Part shown: one piece after another, positions 1-11,395 of the stretch | Numbering within the stretch: position 1 is the stretch's first letter | Layout of the letters: each line of letters opens with the position of its first letter | Source of the DNA: Ophthalmolycus amberensis | Lineage: Eukaryota > Chordata > Actinopteri > Perciformes > Zoarcidae | Reading direction: 5' to 3' | Length of the DNA stretch: 64,000 bases | NCBI GenBank assembly: GCA_024529925.1 | Contig: JAFEUB010001384.1 | Location: 1,980,001 to 2,044,000, forward strand | Translations under genes and position numbers: made by a program | The notes under the pieces: model-generated | Seen by the model: only the letters and a program-made list of their open reading frames with translations | Told to the model about the DNA's origin: nothing | The model's database searches: none

Positions 1-381
1 GTTTACGGGAAGTTGTGGAGCAGCCGCCAAACACTGATAAGACCTTAACCCCTCCAGCACACTTACCATATTCAGAAATTGAAATACCGTGCGTATGCAT
101 GGAGCTGCATACATTTGGTTGTCCGTTACTAAAGTCAACACAGATATATATATATTTAAGTGCTTACTACAGACAGCCCATGTACTGTAAATAGCTGTGA
201 GCTATTTTAAATGTTATTACTCAGCGAAGGCGGCATGTCGGAAGGAATTCCAAGGACTCGTTTATGTTCCAGCTCCTCTTTCATTTTCATTTCATTTTAA
301 GGAGAAGCTAAATGATTCCACAGAACACCGAGACGTTTCTGAGAGGACAATTGTGGATCCCTGATGTGAGGTGTTTTTATC
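1..381. other. upstream region of il18r1 copy 1
   Basis: This is non-coding sequence before the first il18r1 start codon. It should contain the promoter and 5' UTR, but no TATA box or transcription start could be placed with confidence. A T-rich run near 275-300 (repeated TTTCATT) lies just before the likely 5' UTR. Nothing else is recognisable. Confidence 0.3.
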
Positions 382-3300
382 ATGATGGAGAAAATACTGA
401 TGATTCTGATCCTGACAGGTAGGTCTAAGAAAATGAGCGCTTCATCAGCTAGAGGTTGAGTAATGTGTTTGTCTGTTTAGATCATGTGGTGTGAAATATC
501 CAACATTCAAAGTACACTGATATGTAATAGCCTAACTATACTACACTCCAGTGCTGAACTTAAGGGAACTCACTAACCATTTATTTGTTTTTCAGTTTTA
601 TACTTTACCTTAAACTATGCTCTATTGTCATACATCTATGAGTTGTTAGAATTTCCATAAGAGTCATTACCTCTCTAATCTTGGATTATTAATAAATTAC
701 CCAGACCCAGAGAGCTAAAATGATTCAGTAGTTCACAAAAATGGAAATAATAGATTGATGTTGCAGAACTTTTATATATTTGACATTTATTTTTATTTTC
801 CAGACCTCATTAATCCTCTCACAACCCCTTATTAAATTTATCATGTGACTCTCGGGACACTTGAAGGTTGGGAACCACTGGACTAAACTAATTAAAAGTA
901 TCTAAAGCTAACTCTAACTCGACCAACAGTAAAATGCTACTTACACATTGTTGCATCAGTATTAACAATAAAAGGGGTTGTTATATGCGTAATGAGAACT
1001 TTTGACTCAAACATTACTTCAGCATTTTGATGGAGTTGGAACGTTTAATACATATACTATACGTTCAAACTTGTAGGTGAAAAATACTCTGTTGCACTGG
1101 TACTTTGATTAGGGTCTTGAATAGTCTGTATTCAGACTCCTGTAATCAACAATCCTGCATTGTGAAATATCCACGTGGTTATGAGACATGCCAAATAGCA
1201 TACAAAGCTTTCTTAAGTGCTGAGTGCCCCCACAGATACTGGCCAACTTCCCTTTAGAAGAAAATCACAAGACGATTAAAGCCACCAAGAAATTGGGATG
1301 TGGCCGGATAGACAAGTCACCCAAACTCAAAGTATTGTTATACAAAGGGTGACATACCAGGCTGTTCTCATCCAGCCGTAAAAAGTAAAATAAAAGTAAT
1401 AATGCGCTGTAATTTCTAGAATTTGTAGGTTTCTTTTCTGTTGGTTGCCTGGCAACTTCACAGTAACAATAGTTTTACATAATAATATGAGTTAACATTT
1501 CTGACACTTTGCAGGCGTGTGTCCCAGGAGAACCACAGAGACAGATGTCAAGGCAGGTGAGATGGTGGCGCTGTACTGCCCTGACAGAGGTTCTAGTCGT
1601 GGTGATGCCAAAGTGATCTGGACCAGTTACACCACCCAGGAGATGGACCTGACCGACATGTCCTCAGCTGAGCAGAGGCAGATGGGGGTGATGGTTCATG
1701 GGAGGAGCCTCGTGATTCTCAGTGCTTCTGTCAACCATCAGGGGAATTACTCATGCTCTCTGGGGTAAAGTCCAAACAAGTTCATAAACAGCATTCCTCT
1801 CTTACAAGGGAGCACAATTCCCAAAGAGCACGTTTAAACCATGTTTAGTTCCCAATACTGACATTAAACAAGACTATAAAAGTTGCATAAATAGTTCAGG
1901 CAGGCAAATGCATTTTACCTCTAAAGGATTATCTTGGCTCTCAGTTCTATAGAGTCCCTATGAATGAGGTTTTACACTGGTGATTTCTATATATCTTCTC
2001 ATATCTAATGAACGCAAAGTGTAGATGTTTTAAATATTTGCTATATTATAAAATATTGTAGAGCTCATATTCTGAAAGAATAATTTGTTGATTGTTGTCT
2101 TATCTAACATCTGCAGTAACATAAATGTAGTTAACCAGCTACAGCTTTTTTCCTTGCGCTGAACCTTTGGACCAGTTGCTTGTCATTATAATGAGCTATC
2201 TGCATTAAGAGATCAACAGGACCAAGAGCCTAAAGCCACGCTAGCAGCTCTGTGATGACGCTGCTTTGAGCTAAATGCTAACACTAACAACACTAACATG
2301 TTGATGTTAAGCAAATAGTGTTCACCATCTTAGTTTAGCTTGATAGAATGCTAACATTCGCTAACTGTCACTAAACACAAAGTACAGCAGAGGCTGACGG
2401 GAATGTCATTACTTTTGCAAGCCTGCTTGGCCTGCTGCCACCGCGACCCGACCCCAGATAAGCGGAGGAAAATGGATGGATGGATGGAAACTGATCTTTT
2501 TTAGCTGTCTCCACAATTCATGCATAATGTTTGAACTGTGAATGTGAAATCTTCATATTAACCTTTTCTGTGATGACATGACAGAAATGCCAGCAGCCAG
2601 TCCTGGTTCAGGCTGATAGTATGCACGACACAGTCCAGAGAGTATTTGAAGAGGACCCAGTACCCTCAAATATGTTACACACAAGAGGCCTGCACATTGA
2701 ATTGTCCCGAGGTAAACGTACCTGCTGTAAACACGCCGAATATTACCACCAATGGCATTATATGGCACAAGGTATGTAAACACAGCTGATTTTTTTTGAG
2801 GCAAAAGCTGGTTTGCAGTGACTTCATGATTAAAAGAAAATGTATTTTTCGATCTTGTAGGAGGGCGAGTCTTTGCCAAAAGACAGCTACTTCTCAAGTG
2901 TGGAAGTGAATGACCACGGTGAATACACCTGTACCAGATCCTACCTGTATTTTAGACAACTATATAACATGACCTTTACAGTGCTGCTTAAAATTAAACC
3001 AAAAGGTGAGAAAAAACGCTTTTTGGGTCTGTTTATTGTCATAGACTTCAAGATGTTTTATTTGTGTGTTAAATGTTTGCTCTTTTTCCTGCACAGAAAA
3101 ATATGGACAATCAATGATACTTTCACCACGCAAAAATGGTGTACTTAATGTAGATTTAGGTGAGTGTCTGTGTTATTGTGTAGTTACATATACACATTAT
3201 CTTATAGCTTTAAAATGAACTTGTGGACACTCTGCTTTTTCTAGGCGCAACAGTGGTGATTGATTGTGTAGCTGTTATGTATTCAGACTTTGACGAGGTG

Positions 3301-4715
3301 CTCTGGTTTGACGGGAAATCAGAGTTGAAAAGGAACAACAGCTTTCCTGTTTTCTACAATTACACACGGTAAACACTTCACACAACTGAGTCTGGAAGTG
3401 CAAATGTTATGTGTATCCACGCACGTCGCACGCACATCATAGCTAACAATCCTTCCGGATACATTCCTTCATGCATTCCAGTGAAAATAATGCTGGAGAA
3501 ATAAAGATGACGGCATCTCTAGTCTTCAAAAACGTGTCAGAGGAAGACTTATCAAAAAGTTACACCTGTAGACTGGAATCTGTATCTGTACCCTCAAACG
3601 TCACCATCACCTTGGCCCAAAAAGGTATACACAACTTGTTTTTTTACTTTGGTATGTGGCTGTTGCCAGCAGTGTATCGTAAAGCTCAAACCAGATCAGC
3701 TGATGATGCTGGGATCCACGAAGTTGATGTCTGTCTCGAATCCACACGTTCAAATTACATGGAAGATTCATCTGGCGTCTGCTGCTTTAAATTAATTGTA
3801 ATTTGAGGGGTTATTTGTCCCTTACGTCCCTACAGCGTCTCCCTCCTCCCTCTCCCTGGCTCTCGGCATTGTGGCCGTCATGGTGGTGATTGTTGTTACA
3901 GTTGTTGTTTCAGTGAAACTGAAAATGGACATCGCTCTTTTCCTGCGTGGCACTTTTTGTTGCTGTCGCAGCACCTCAGGTGGGATTCATGTTTTTGTTC
4001 TAAGACTTTTGTGTATCAAGTGCACATTGTTCTCAGCACTGATTTGTAAGAGCAGCCAGCCATGTGGTCTCCATACCAAAGCTGTTTGTTCTTTGTTTAG
4101 ATGGAAAGAGCTATGATGCCTTTTTGATGTGTTACAAGAGCGACACAGACGCAGGACTAAATGAAGATGACAGAAAATGTCTGGAGAGTGTTTTGGAAGA
4201 GAGGTTTGGGTACAGCCTCTGTCTTTATGATCGTGACGTCTTACCAGGGAAAGGTACGTACGTAAGACATACTCTTAAAATAGAGAAAATCTACCTACAA
4301 ATCTTCATGAAGCGATGTATAATCTGAACTCTGGTTGGTTGCAGCTGCAGCGGAGGCAGTGCTGGACTGCATAGACCAGAGTCGGACGGTGGTTTTGGTT
4401 CCCTCCTCCCCAGATCCTGGTCCAGGATCTGGCCTGCTGAGTGCCATCCATGCAGCCCTTGTGGAGCGGCAGACTCGCTTGGTTTTCATCCAAACTGAGA
4501 CAACAGAAGCGTCGAGATCTGGTTCGTTACCGGAGGCCTTGCAGCTTCTTGGTGAGGCCGGAGATTGTGTCACGTGGAAGGGCATGAGCTCCATGTCGCA
4601 TTCTTCCTCCTTCTGGAAGCAGCTACGCTATCACCTACCGGCCCCGCAGCAGGCATCCAAAGTAAAGCTTTTACCTCAGACAACCACCCAGGATGATAAC
4701 TGTTACAGTATTTAG
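382..4715 (+). CDS. il18r1: interleukin-18 receptor 1-like (IL-18R alpha), copy 1, intact
   Basis: This is a cell-surface receptor of the IL-1R family and the predicted ligand-binding chain for IL-18, signalling through a cytoplasmic TIR domain. The model joins 382-418, 1515-1764, 2585-2771, 2861-3005, 3097-3159, 3245-3368, 3482-3624, 3836-3979, 4101-4253 and 4345-4715. All junctions are GT-AG and the frame stays open for 538 residues, close to the mammalian length. A short hydrophobic signal (MMEKILMILILT) is followed by three Ig-like domains (about 13-95, 96-206, 228-316), a membrane helix (about 322-343) and a TIR domain with box 1 YDAF (369-372), box 2 RDVLPG (409-414) and box 3 FW (505-506). 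The HAALVER stretch in the TIR and the SxxVNDHGEYTC pattern in domain 2 favour IL18R1 over IL1R1 or IL1RL1. Its position before il18rap agrees. The last TIR intron found in il18rap is absent here. An ATTAAA at 5276 is a possible poly(A) signal. The exact orthology is inference. Confidence 0.82.
419..1514 (+). other. il18r1 copy 1, intron 1
   Basis: This is a long first intron between the signal-peptide exon and the first Ig exon. Near 820-895 there is a short interspersed-repeat fragment (GGTTGGGAACCACTGG). Around 1262-1310 lies a block that resembles a block in intron 1 of copy 2 (about 9388-9435). No exon could be supported here. Confidence 0.4.
2230..2490. repeat. GCTAAC-rich interspersed repeat with LINE-like tail
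   Basis: This sequence in intron 2 of il18r1 is built from GCTAACA and TTTAGCTTG-type words, ending in a block about an AAGTACAGCAGAGGCTGACGG core. It is followed by a (GGAT)n-ended tail after CCCAGATAAGCGG, typical of fish LINE/SINE 3' ends. Related copies occur in this window near 18415, 19445 and 49825. The family name is not certain. Confidence 0.6.
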
Positions 4716-7700
4716 TCATATCCATGGTTTATATGTCATTAAGTTAAGTTATACTGCAAGATGGTTGGCAAGTTTCATACTATTTATAAGAGAGAGTTCA
4801 TATTTAACATTGTTAATCATTACGTTTTTTAATATTCTAAAGCTTTCTTTGGATTTACAATCGACCCTAAATGTTTCTTTTATCACTACCTGTTCTCACT
4901 CATGATGTTCTCCATCCCTTCCTCACCTCCTTATATTATTTCCCCTACTCCTCCTTATATCCCAAAATGCCATGTTTTAGTGTTGTCTATTGTCTCACTG
5001 CCCGTACCTGATCAGCTCGTGGTCATTGGTTGAACACATCTATTTGAAGGAACCCAGGCGTTTGTGTTTTTGTAACTTAACTACCAGGAAGTCATGACAG
5101 TGACAGTGAGCCAGCATGCACAGTACCAGGACCTTGAAAACGAAGTATCTAATTGGAAGTCAGCCATCATTGGTTTGAGTTTTTAACACCTTTTTCTTTC
5201 TTCCTGTGAAATGTCCAAATGTGTTCTGTGAAAAAGGCCTATCGGGTGTGGGCACTACAGGTCACACGTCAAGATATTAAAAATGCACTTTCATGTTGTT
5301 TTTGTTTTACCACTACTTTTAAACCTGCATTAATACATGTTTTTTTTCGACATCAACAATATGGCAATTCATATGTGTAATGTGAAAAGATGAGCTTTTT
5401 AGTCTTGTGTGGCGTACATTTTGCTGTCAGATGTTCTCGTCAACTCCCTGAAGGCAGACACACTCTGATAAATCCACAAACACTAAACAGTTCTCAAGTT
5501 CTCAAACCACAACTAAACCAAAAGGTCGGTGAATATTGGAGAAACACGTTTCTCCATGTCTGCTGAATAAGTGGACTATTGTTTGCATGATGAGGGCATT
5601 TTATGTCAGCTTGTTTGATGTTTTTCTGCCACCCAGTGGAAGTTTTTTTAGTTTAACAATTGCGGTTAGCTTTGTGATAAATACAAGTCATCCCCCTGTG
5701 TTTCGCCAGTTAAATACTTCAGAATACCAATAAGATTATTTGCCATCAAGAGAAAGTAGGTTTCACTTTCAATTTGCCTTGGTATTTGGTGCACACATAT
5801 AAACATTAAAAGGAAATAAAAATTCAGGCAAAGTACAGCAAAAGTCAAGAACATATATTTAGAAATTACAATAAAATATGAAAAGTGATAATATATGATA
5901 CAGTAATAATATTGGGTTTACGTACATACAGTTCCAAAAATACTTTAGAGGAAGATAGAATAGCCACACAGGTAGAAACAATGAGCTGAACAAAGGAAAT
6001 AAACAAAAGTATTATGTACAACACATGACAAATCGTCAGATATATATATATATATATATACAATGACCAACAACATGAAATGGCTTTATAAGTCGAGTTT
6101 TCTGTAGATTTGACAAATGCAAATACATTTAATCCATTGAATGGCTATTGTCGAAAAGTGCTGACCATAAATTGCATCAAAAACAAATATGATCCTTAAA
6201 CCTGCAATAACTGATTATTTTGGCCACTTGGGGGCAGCAGAAAAAAAAGAATATAACTTTCACATGTCACCTTTTTAAAGGGAGTGTCCCACAAGAGGTG
6301 CACACGGTAAAGTGTTCATTTGTACATATATTTGTGTGTATTGTTGTTGACCTGCATTGACGTTTACATGTGTTGCATTTTTTGAGATTGTATGTCATTA
6401 ATTATTGTGCTAATATGTGCTAGCCTGTTTGGCAACAGCCTGAGAGACTCCCGGAAGAGATCGCAATTTATGTAAAAATGTTTATGTTTTGTTTATAGTT
6501 TCCACGGTGTCTGAGGTGCAGAGAGAGAGAGAGAGAACGCGCCAAATAAAGTTCATCAAAGACATCAGTACGAAGCGTCGCCATTTTTGCTGGACCAGTG
6601 CAGCTACACTTACTTTTAGTTTCGAACGGGACACAAATAACGGTCTCCCGGACAAAAGTCCTGTGTTTCTTTGGTAAGAGGTGATTTTGGGGTGAACTGT
6701 CCCTATAAGTTAAGATATGGCAAACTTGTTTGCAAACAATTGCTTATTTAATTGTCCAGCTGTTGAGGAGCAACACTATCATAACGTTTGAGTCATGTTT
6801 CTGGCCACTTGATGTAATGTAAGTCAGTCAATCTCTTTTAGCTCTGGCTTTGGTCTCTCCCAACTCCTGAGGGAGATATCTGTCTCTTTTAACTGCTTTG
6901 CTCTACTTTCTTCCCCAGCTAGTCGCTAACTGCACACCTTTCTGATGCTTGGTACTGAGCAGGTATAGAGTACAGTGGATTTTCTGAGCTTTTTCTCTAA
7001 AAACAGCCCCCGCTATTGTGTCTGTCAGCTATGTGTTTGTGTGGTCATGGCTGATGTGCTAGACCACGTAATGCATCCACGTTTTAAACGAAGAACATGG
7101 CATGTCACATTTGTGTGCATGGTGAATCAGTAAGTACTGCAGGTATTGAGTGGAAATATGTGAGTCACCTTGTTGTTCTTAAAGGGAAACTCTGTTGATT
7201 TTACACATAAAGGTCATGTCATTATGGGGATTAACAGCTCACTCTGTGAAAACAGTTGCATAAAAGTTGTGGCTGTGGAGAAGCTTCGTCAAGTCTCTAA
7301 CAATAACCCAAGAGGATGTCAGTGAAAAGAGGCTTTCGGTTGCATTGTGGGAAGTGTAAAGGACCCAGTGTTTTTTGGAGCTTGCTTGACTCATGCTGGG
7401 ACTGACATTAAGGATACCTCTCTTTATCTGGCACTTCATGGAAGTGCAGTACTGTATCACTGGACTTTAAAGCAGTGGGTTTGGTTGATCACATCTTAAA
7501 ATGAAGCAGTGTCTACCATGGCTGAGATTTTCTTTTCTTGTTTTATATTTTAAACGTTTAAGCTTGAAGAGGTAACACTTATCTCAATAATTCACAAGTA
7601 AAAAAAACAATGATAGAGCAAAGTCTTCAAATATAAACATGACTTTGTGTGGCAGAAATGTTTTCTCTGCAGGAACCTGTTAATCATCTCAAATGGCACG

Positions 7701-8767
7701 ACGACATTAGAATGCAGCTGCTATACAGGTACACACTCATGAATCAGTAATACTATTCTAACACTTGAATTGAGCCATCGTGCATACTTCCAACTTTTGA
7801 CCTCTGCGCTTTTACTCAAGTAAGATTTTGAATGCAGGATTTCTTCTTGCGATGGAGCATTGTTTTCATCTTATTATACGCTCACTTAACTACAGGGTAC
7901 CTACTTCTTCCACCATGTCAAAAAAGCAACAGCAAGTTGCATCGATTTTAAAAGTACTGATACTCTTTGAATCATCCTTTTGCTCATCATGTCTAATGAA
8001 ATTCTAAAATCCACTTTCATTGAAATCCAAAACTAATTTCTATCTCATCAGTGCAGCTCTCTTTGTCTGTCCTTCTTCCTCTCTGCTTTTATTCTATTTT
8101 CCCTGCTCTCTATATCTTTTATCCGTTCTTTGAAAGCATCCCTGTTTAGCCCTGTTGGGCTTACCTGCAGCCAGTGGCTTGGCCTGCTCTAAACCCACAG
8201 AGTATATCGCTCCCCAGCCAGTAGGAAGATTGAATCATTGTGAAGTTGTTTCATTTGTCCAACTTCTACAGAGAGAAGGCGAAGGTCCCCGGCCCTGACC
8301 CCCTATTACAAGGAGTTAATGAGTCAGCCACATTGTTTCCTCTAGCTATATCTGAAACTGCCTCTACACATCTGCGCACAGCACGCATCGATGGGGGTGT
8401 CCCTGCCCTTTTTTTCCAGAGCGAATGTCTGCATGGTTCCAACTGTCAGTGCGGAGGACACAAAACCACAACAACAGGGAGTTTGTATGACTTCAAGTTT
8501 CGTTTCTCGACATTTATCATGGCGGGAAATGATCAACAACATTACATATCACCATAACACTGATTGTGGAGATCATGTATTGGTAGGAGAAATTCAACGG
8601 TTGATGAGCCTACACTGCGGTGGCAGCAACGTGACGCTCTTCCTTACGTTTGACTTTTCATCGTCACCCGGTGTGGTTTCACATGATTTTGTGAAGTGTG
8701 CAACTCGGCCACACTACGGCTCTAACGACGCCCGTGTGTGTTTTGTTGTGCTGCGCTGCATGTTATC
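4716..8767. other. intergenic region between the two il18r1 copies
   Basis: About 4 kb with no convincing exon. The first 500-1100 bases probably include the 3' UTR of copy 1 (ATTAAA at 5276, AATAAA at 5815). It also contains a TA tract near 6041-6060, a short GA tract near 6522, a MITE-like end (GGGGTGAACTGTCCC) near 6692, and pyrimidine-rich DNA near 8040-8120. The overlapping short open frames at about 8240-8770 show no family resemblance; that stretch is more likely the promoter and 5' UTR of copy 2. Confidence 0.45.
6480..6712. mobile_element. fragment of a non-autonomous DNA element (MITE-like end)
   Basis: The segment ends in TTTTGGGGTGAACTGTCCC, the same terminal sequence seen at the right end of the inverted-repeat element at 25924-26722. 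A clean matching left terminus was not found, so this is called a fragment with approximate limits. Confidence 0.4.
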
Positions 8768-8822
8768 ATGATGGTGAAAGTACACTTGCTCCCTCTCTTC
8801 TTACTCCTTGCATCCTTAACAG

Positions 8823-10070
8823 GTAAGAAAATGCTCTCAGGTTGACTGTTCCCCCTTTGACACTCAACTTGATATGTTGTTTGAGATTACATAGACAGAC
8901 AGACAGAACTGAATCTTTCAGAATGATGCCACCTTTATTATGTAATTGAATTACTATTATTGATGCATGTGTAAAGCTGGTATATGTAGTGGTATTTTGT
9001 GATTACATTCTATATTTTTAACCTGAATATGCAAAATAACTAGTTACAAAAGTCATCAAATAAATGTAGTGGAGTAATACGTGCAATATTTGCCAAAGTA
9101 GTATAAGTATATAAGTATGAAGTAGCAGAAAATGGAAATACAAGTTCTTGAGTAAATGTACTTGACGCTGCATGGGCAAAACCACTGAAAGATAATGTAG
9201 TTAGTTATATTATATTAATGATTAATATAACACTGTTTCTATACACTGTGACATGCAGATGTGATCATCATAGATATCAAACGTTGTGCAAATGTTTAAA
9301 TACATTGGCTCAAATCTCTTTGTTTCTTTTGTTGCACTGAACAGTGCTGACTTCCACAAACGTCACTCATTTTCCTTTTCACTGAAGTCACAAGACCAAA
9401 ATGTACCGAGAAATTAGGATGTGGTGAAGAGCCTCCACTGTGCTTTTATAACGGACACATCCGCCTGTTGTTCCACAAATGATCCAGTACGAGGCACACC
9501 AAATGTAACTGACAACTTTCTTTAAATAACAAATCTGCATGCCTGATCAGAGATATCCTCTGATAGAGTGGCCGCTTTAAAGTTTCATATAAGCTTCATA
9601 TATATATATATGAATAACAGAAAATGTGCCATATATATATATATATATATGGCACATTTTCTGTTATTCTTTAAACGGGACCATTCAAAAGTGGAGATTC
9701 ATTTGATGTGACAGTAATTCAACTAATCAATATAATCTGTGAGACATGTGGTAAAATATAACCAATAAATAACACAGACAACTATTTAATGAACTCTTTA
9801 CGACCACACAACCAAACCTTGATGCTCACGTTTTGCTCGGTGCTGGTTCAAAGACGGGGTGGAAAAAAAAAAGGGTCCAAGCCATTTTGCTCATGAGGAC
9901 CAGCGCGACAGACCAATCACTTTAAATGCAATCCTCACTTAAACAGTGGGCTGGACGCCAGCTCTCCTTTGGTTCTGGTTTAATTAAAAAAGCCTCAAAA
10001 GCCTCAAGCCAGTTCATGTTACAGCTTTACCGACTTAAAATGAACTAAAAATTGTGACACTCATTTGCAG
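8823..10070 (+). other. il18r1 copy 2, intron 1
   Basis: It contains a fish interspersed-repeat fragment at about 9000-9175 (short AAGTA/AGTAC words), a block at about 9388-9435 similar to intron 1 of copy 1, and a 58-bp perfect palindrome at 9612-9669. No additional exon is supported. Confidence 0.45.
9612..9669. repeat. 58-bp perfect palindrome with (AT)n centre
   Basis: The arm GAATAACAGAAAATGTGCC runs into an AT alternation and returns as its exact reverse complement with no unpaired loop. It could extrude as a cruciform and is typical of an AT-rich instability point. It lies in intron 1 of il18r1 copy 2. Confidence 0.85.
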
Positions 10071-10324
10071 GCGTGTGTCCCAGGAGAACCACAGAGACAG
10101 ATGTCAAGGCAGGTGAGATGGTGGCGCTGTACTGCCCTCGTGACAAGAGGTTCTAGTCGTGGTGATGCCAAAGTAATCTGGACCAGTTACACCACCCAGG
10201 AGATGGACCTGACCGACATGTCCTCAGCTGAGCAGAGGCAGATGGGGGTGCTGGTTCATGGGAGGAGCCTCGTGATTCTCAGTGCTTCTGTCAACCATCA
10301 GGGGAATTACTCATGCTCTCTGGG

Positions 10325-11395
10325 GTAAAGTCCAGTCACATTGAAACACATGGTTATTGTTGTAAATTGAAGCAAAACACTACAGAACTACTTTGTGAGG
10401 TTTAAGCAACCAAAGTACTTGGTTCACACGGGAGGGAGACAAACATCTCCTGGGTGATAGCCCTGTGTTGTTTTAACCCATCCACCCTACAACACAACTC
10501 ATTGGAAACTCTTTTGCGTTACGTCAAAAGCAAACGTAATCCATGACATTATACGTTTTCTTAGACGCAAATTCACAATGCAGTTTCATTCTATGCGAAC
10601 GTCTGGGACTGACATGTTTGCAAGCTCAGTCGAGTTGCAATTATTTGTGAGATTACAGTGCTGAATGGCTTTATACACAGCAAGCTAGTAGGTAATGTCA
10701 GACAATAGCCTGATCCCATGTCAGGGGATGCCTCCTTTGAAGTCTGCATTTTCAGAATCACAATCAGCTTTATTGGCCATGTATGTGTGCGCATACATGG
10801 AATTTGACTCTGGTTACACATTGCTCTTTACATACACGTGTAAAATATATACAATAAACAAGAGAAATTAAAAAAACAAGGACATTAAAGACAACAAAGT
10901 AGAACAGAGAAACTAAGCATAAACATTTAACATTTAAGTACTATGTACAATATAAATATATATCGAGGAGAATATATACGAGCATAAAGAACATAAAGAA
11001 CAACAACAATGACAACGGACAATGGATTCGGGATATTAGTGCAGAAGGCGGTAATAGTGCAAATGAAGATGCAATATGTCCGATTAATTGTTCATGAGCG
11101 TGACGGCCAGTGGAAAGAAGCTGTTCCTGTGTCTGGTGGTTTTGGGGTACAGAGCCCTGTAACGCCTACCAGAGGGGAGGAGTTGGAACATCTTGTGTAG
11201 GAACAGAGAACAGACTGGATTTTAAGACCAAATACATCATGATGGGACAACAAAGCTCCGTTTCCTGAATGTGGAGGATATGAAACTGTTCACAATGAAT
11301 TATCATCAGTAACTTGTGTTCTGGAAAAACAAATATTGAGTTTCATTATACCAATACTTCTTTTTAACCAGACTTGTTCTTTGATGACATGACAG
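10325..11395. repeat. interspersed repeat in il18r1 copy 2, intron 2 (fish LINE/SINE-type)
   Basis: From about 10755 to 11205 the intron matches a well-known teleost dispersed repeat pattern. It begins with AATCAGCTTTATTGGCC and an AAATTGACTC-like block, passes through A-rich sequence, and ends with GTGGAAAGAAGCTGTTCCTG and GAGGGGAGGAGTTGG. Identification is by eye; the limits are approximate. The rest of the intron shows nothing recognisable. Confidence 0.55.

Noticed and set aside
382..4715. Identity as il1r1, il1rl1 or il1rapl
   Set aside because: TIR residues around HAALVER, the domain-2 pattern, length and position before il18rap fit il18r1 better; some uncertainty remains.
8240..8771. 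Three overlapping open frames upstream of il18r1 copy 2
   Set aside because: No signal peptide, Ig or other family pattern; frames contradict each other on both strands. Treated as promoter and 5' UTR.
10138..10154. Rescue of il18r1 copy 2 by an internal donor at AAGAG|GTTCTAG
   Set aside because: The phase would fit exon 3, but GTTCTAG is a very poor donor and the product would lose most of Ig domain 1 including its second cysteine.
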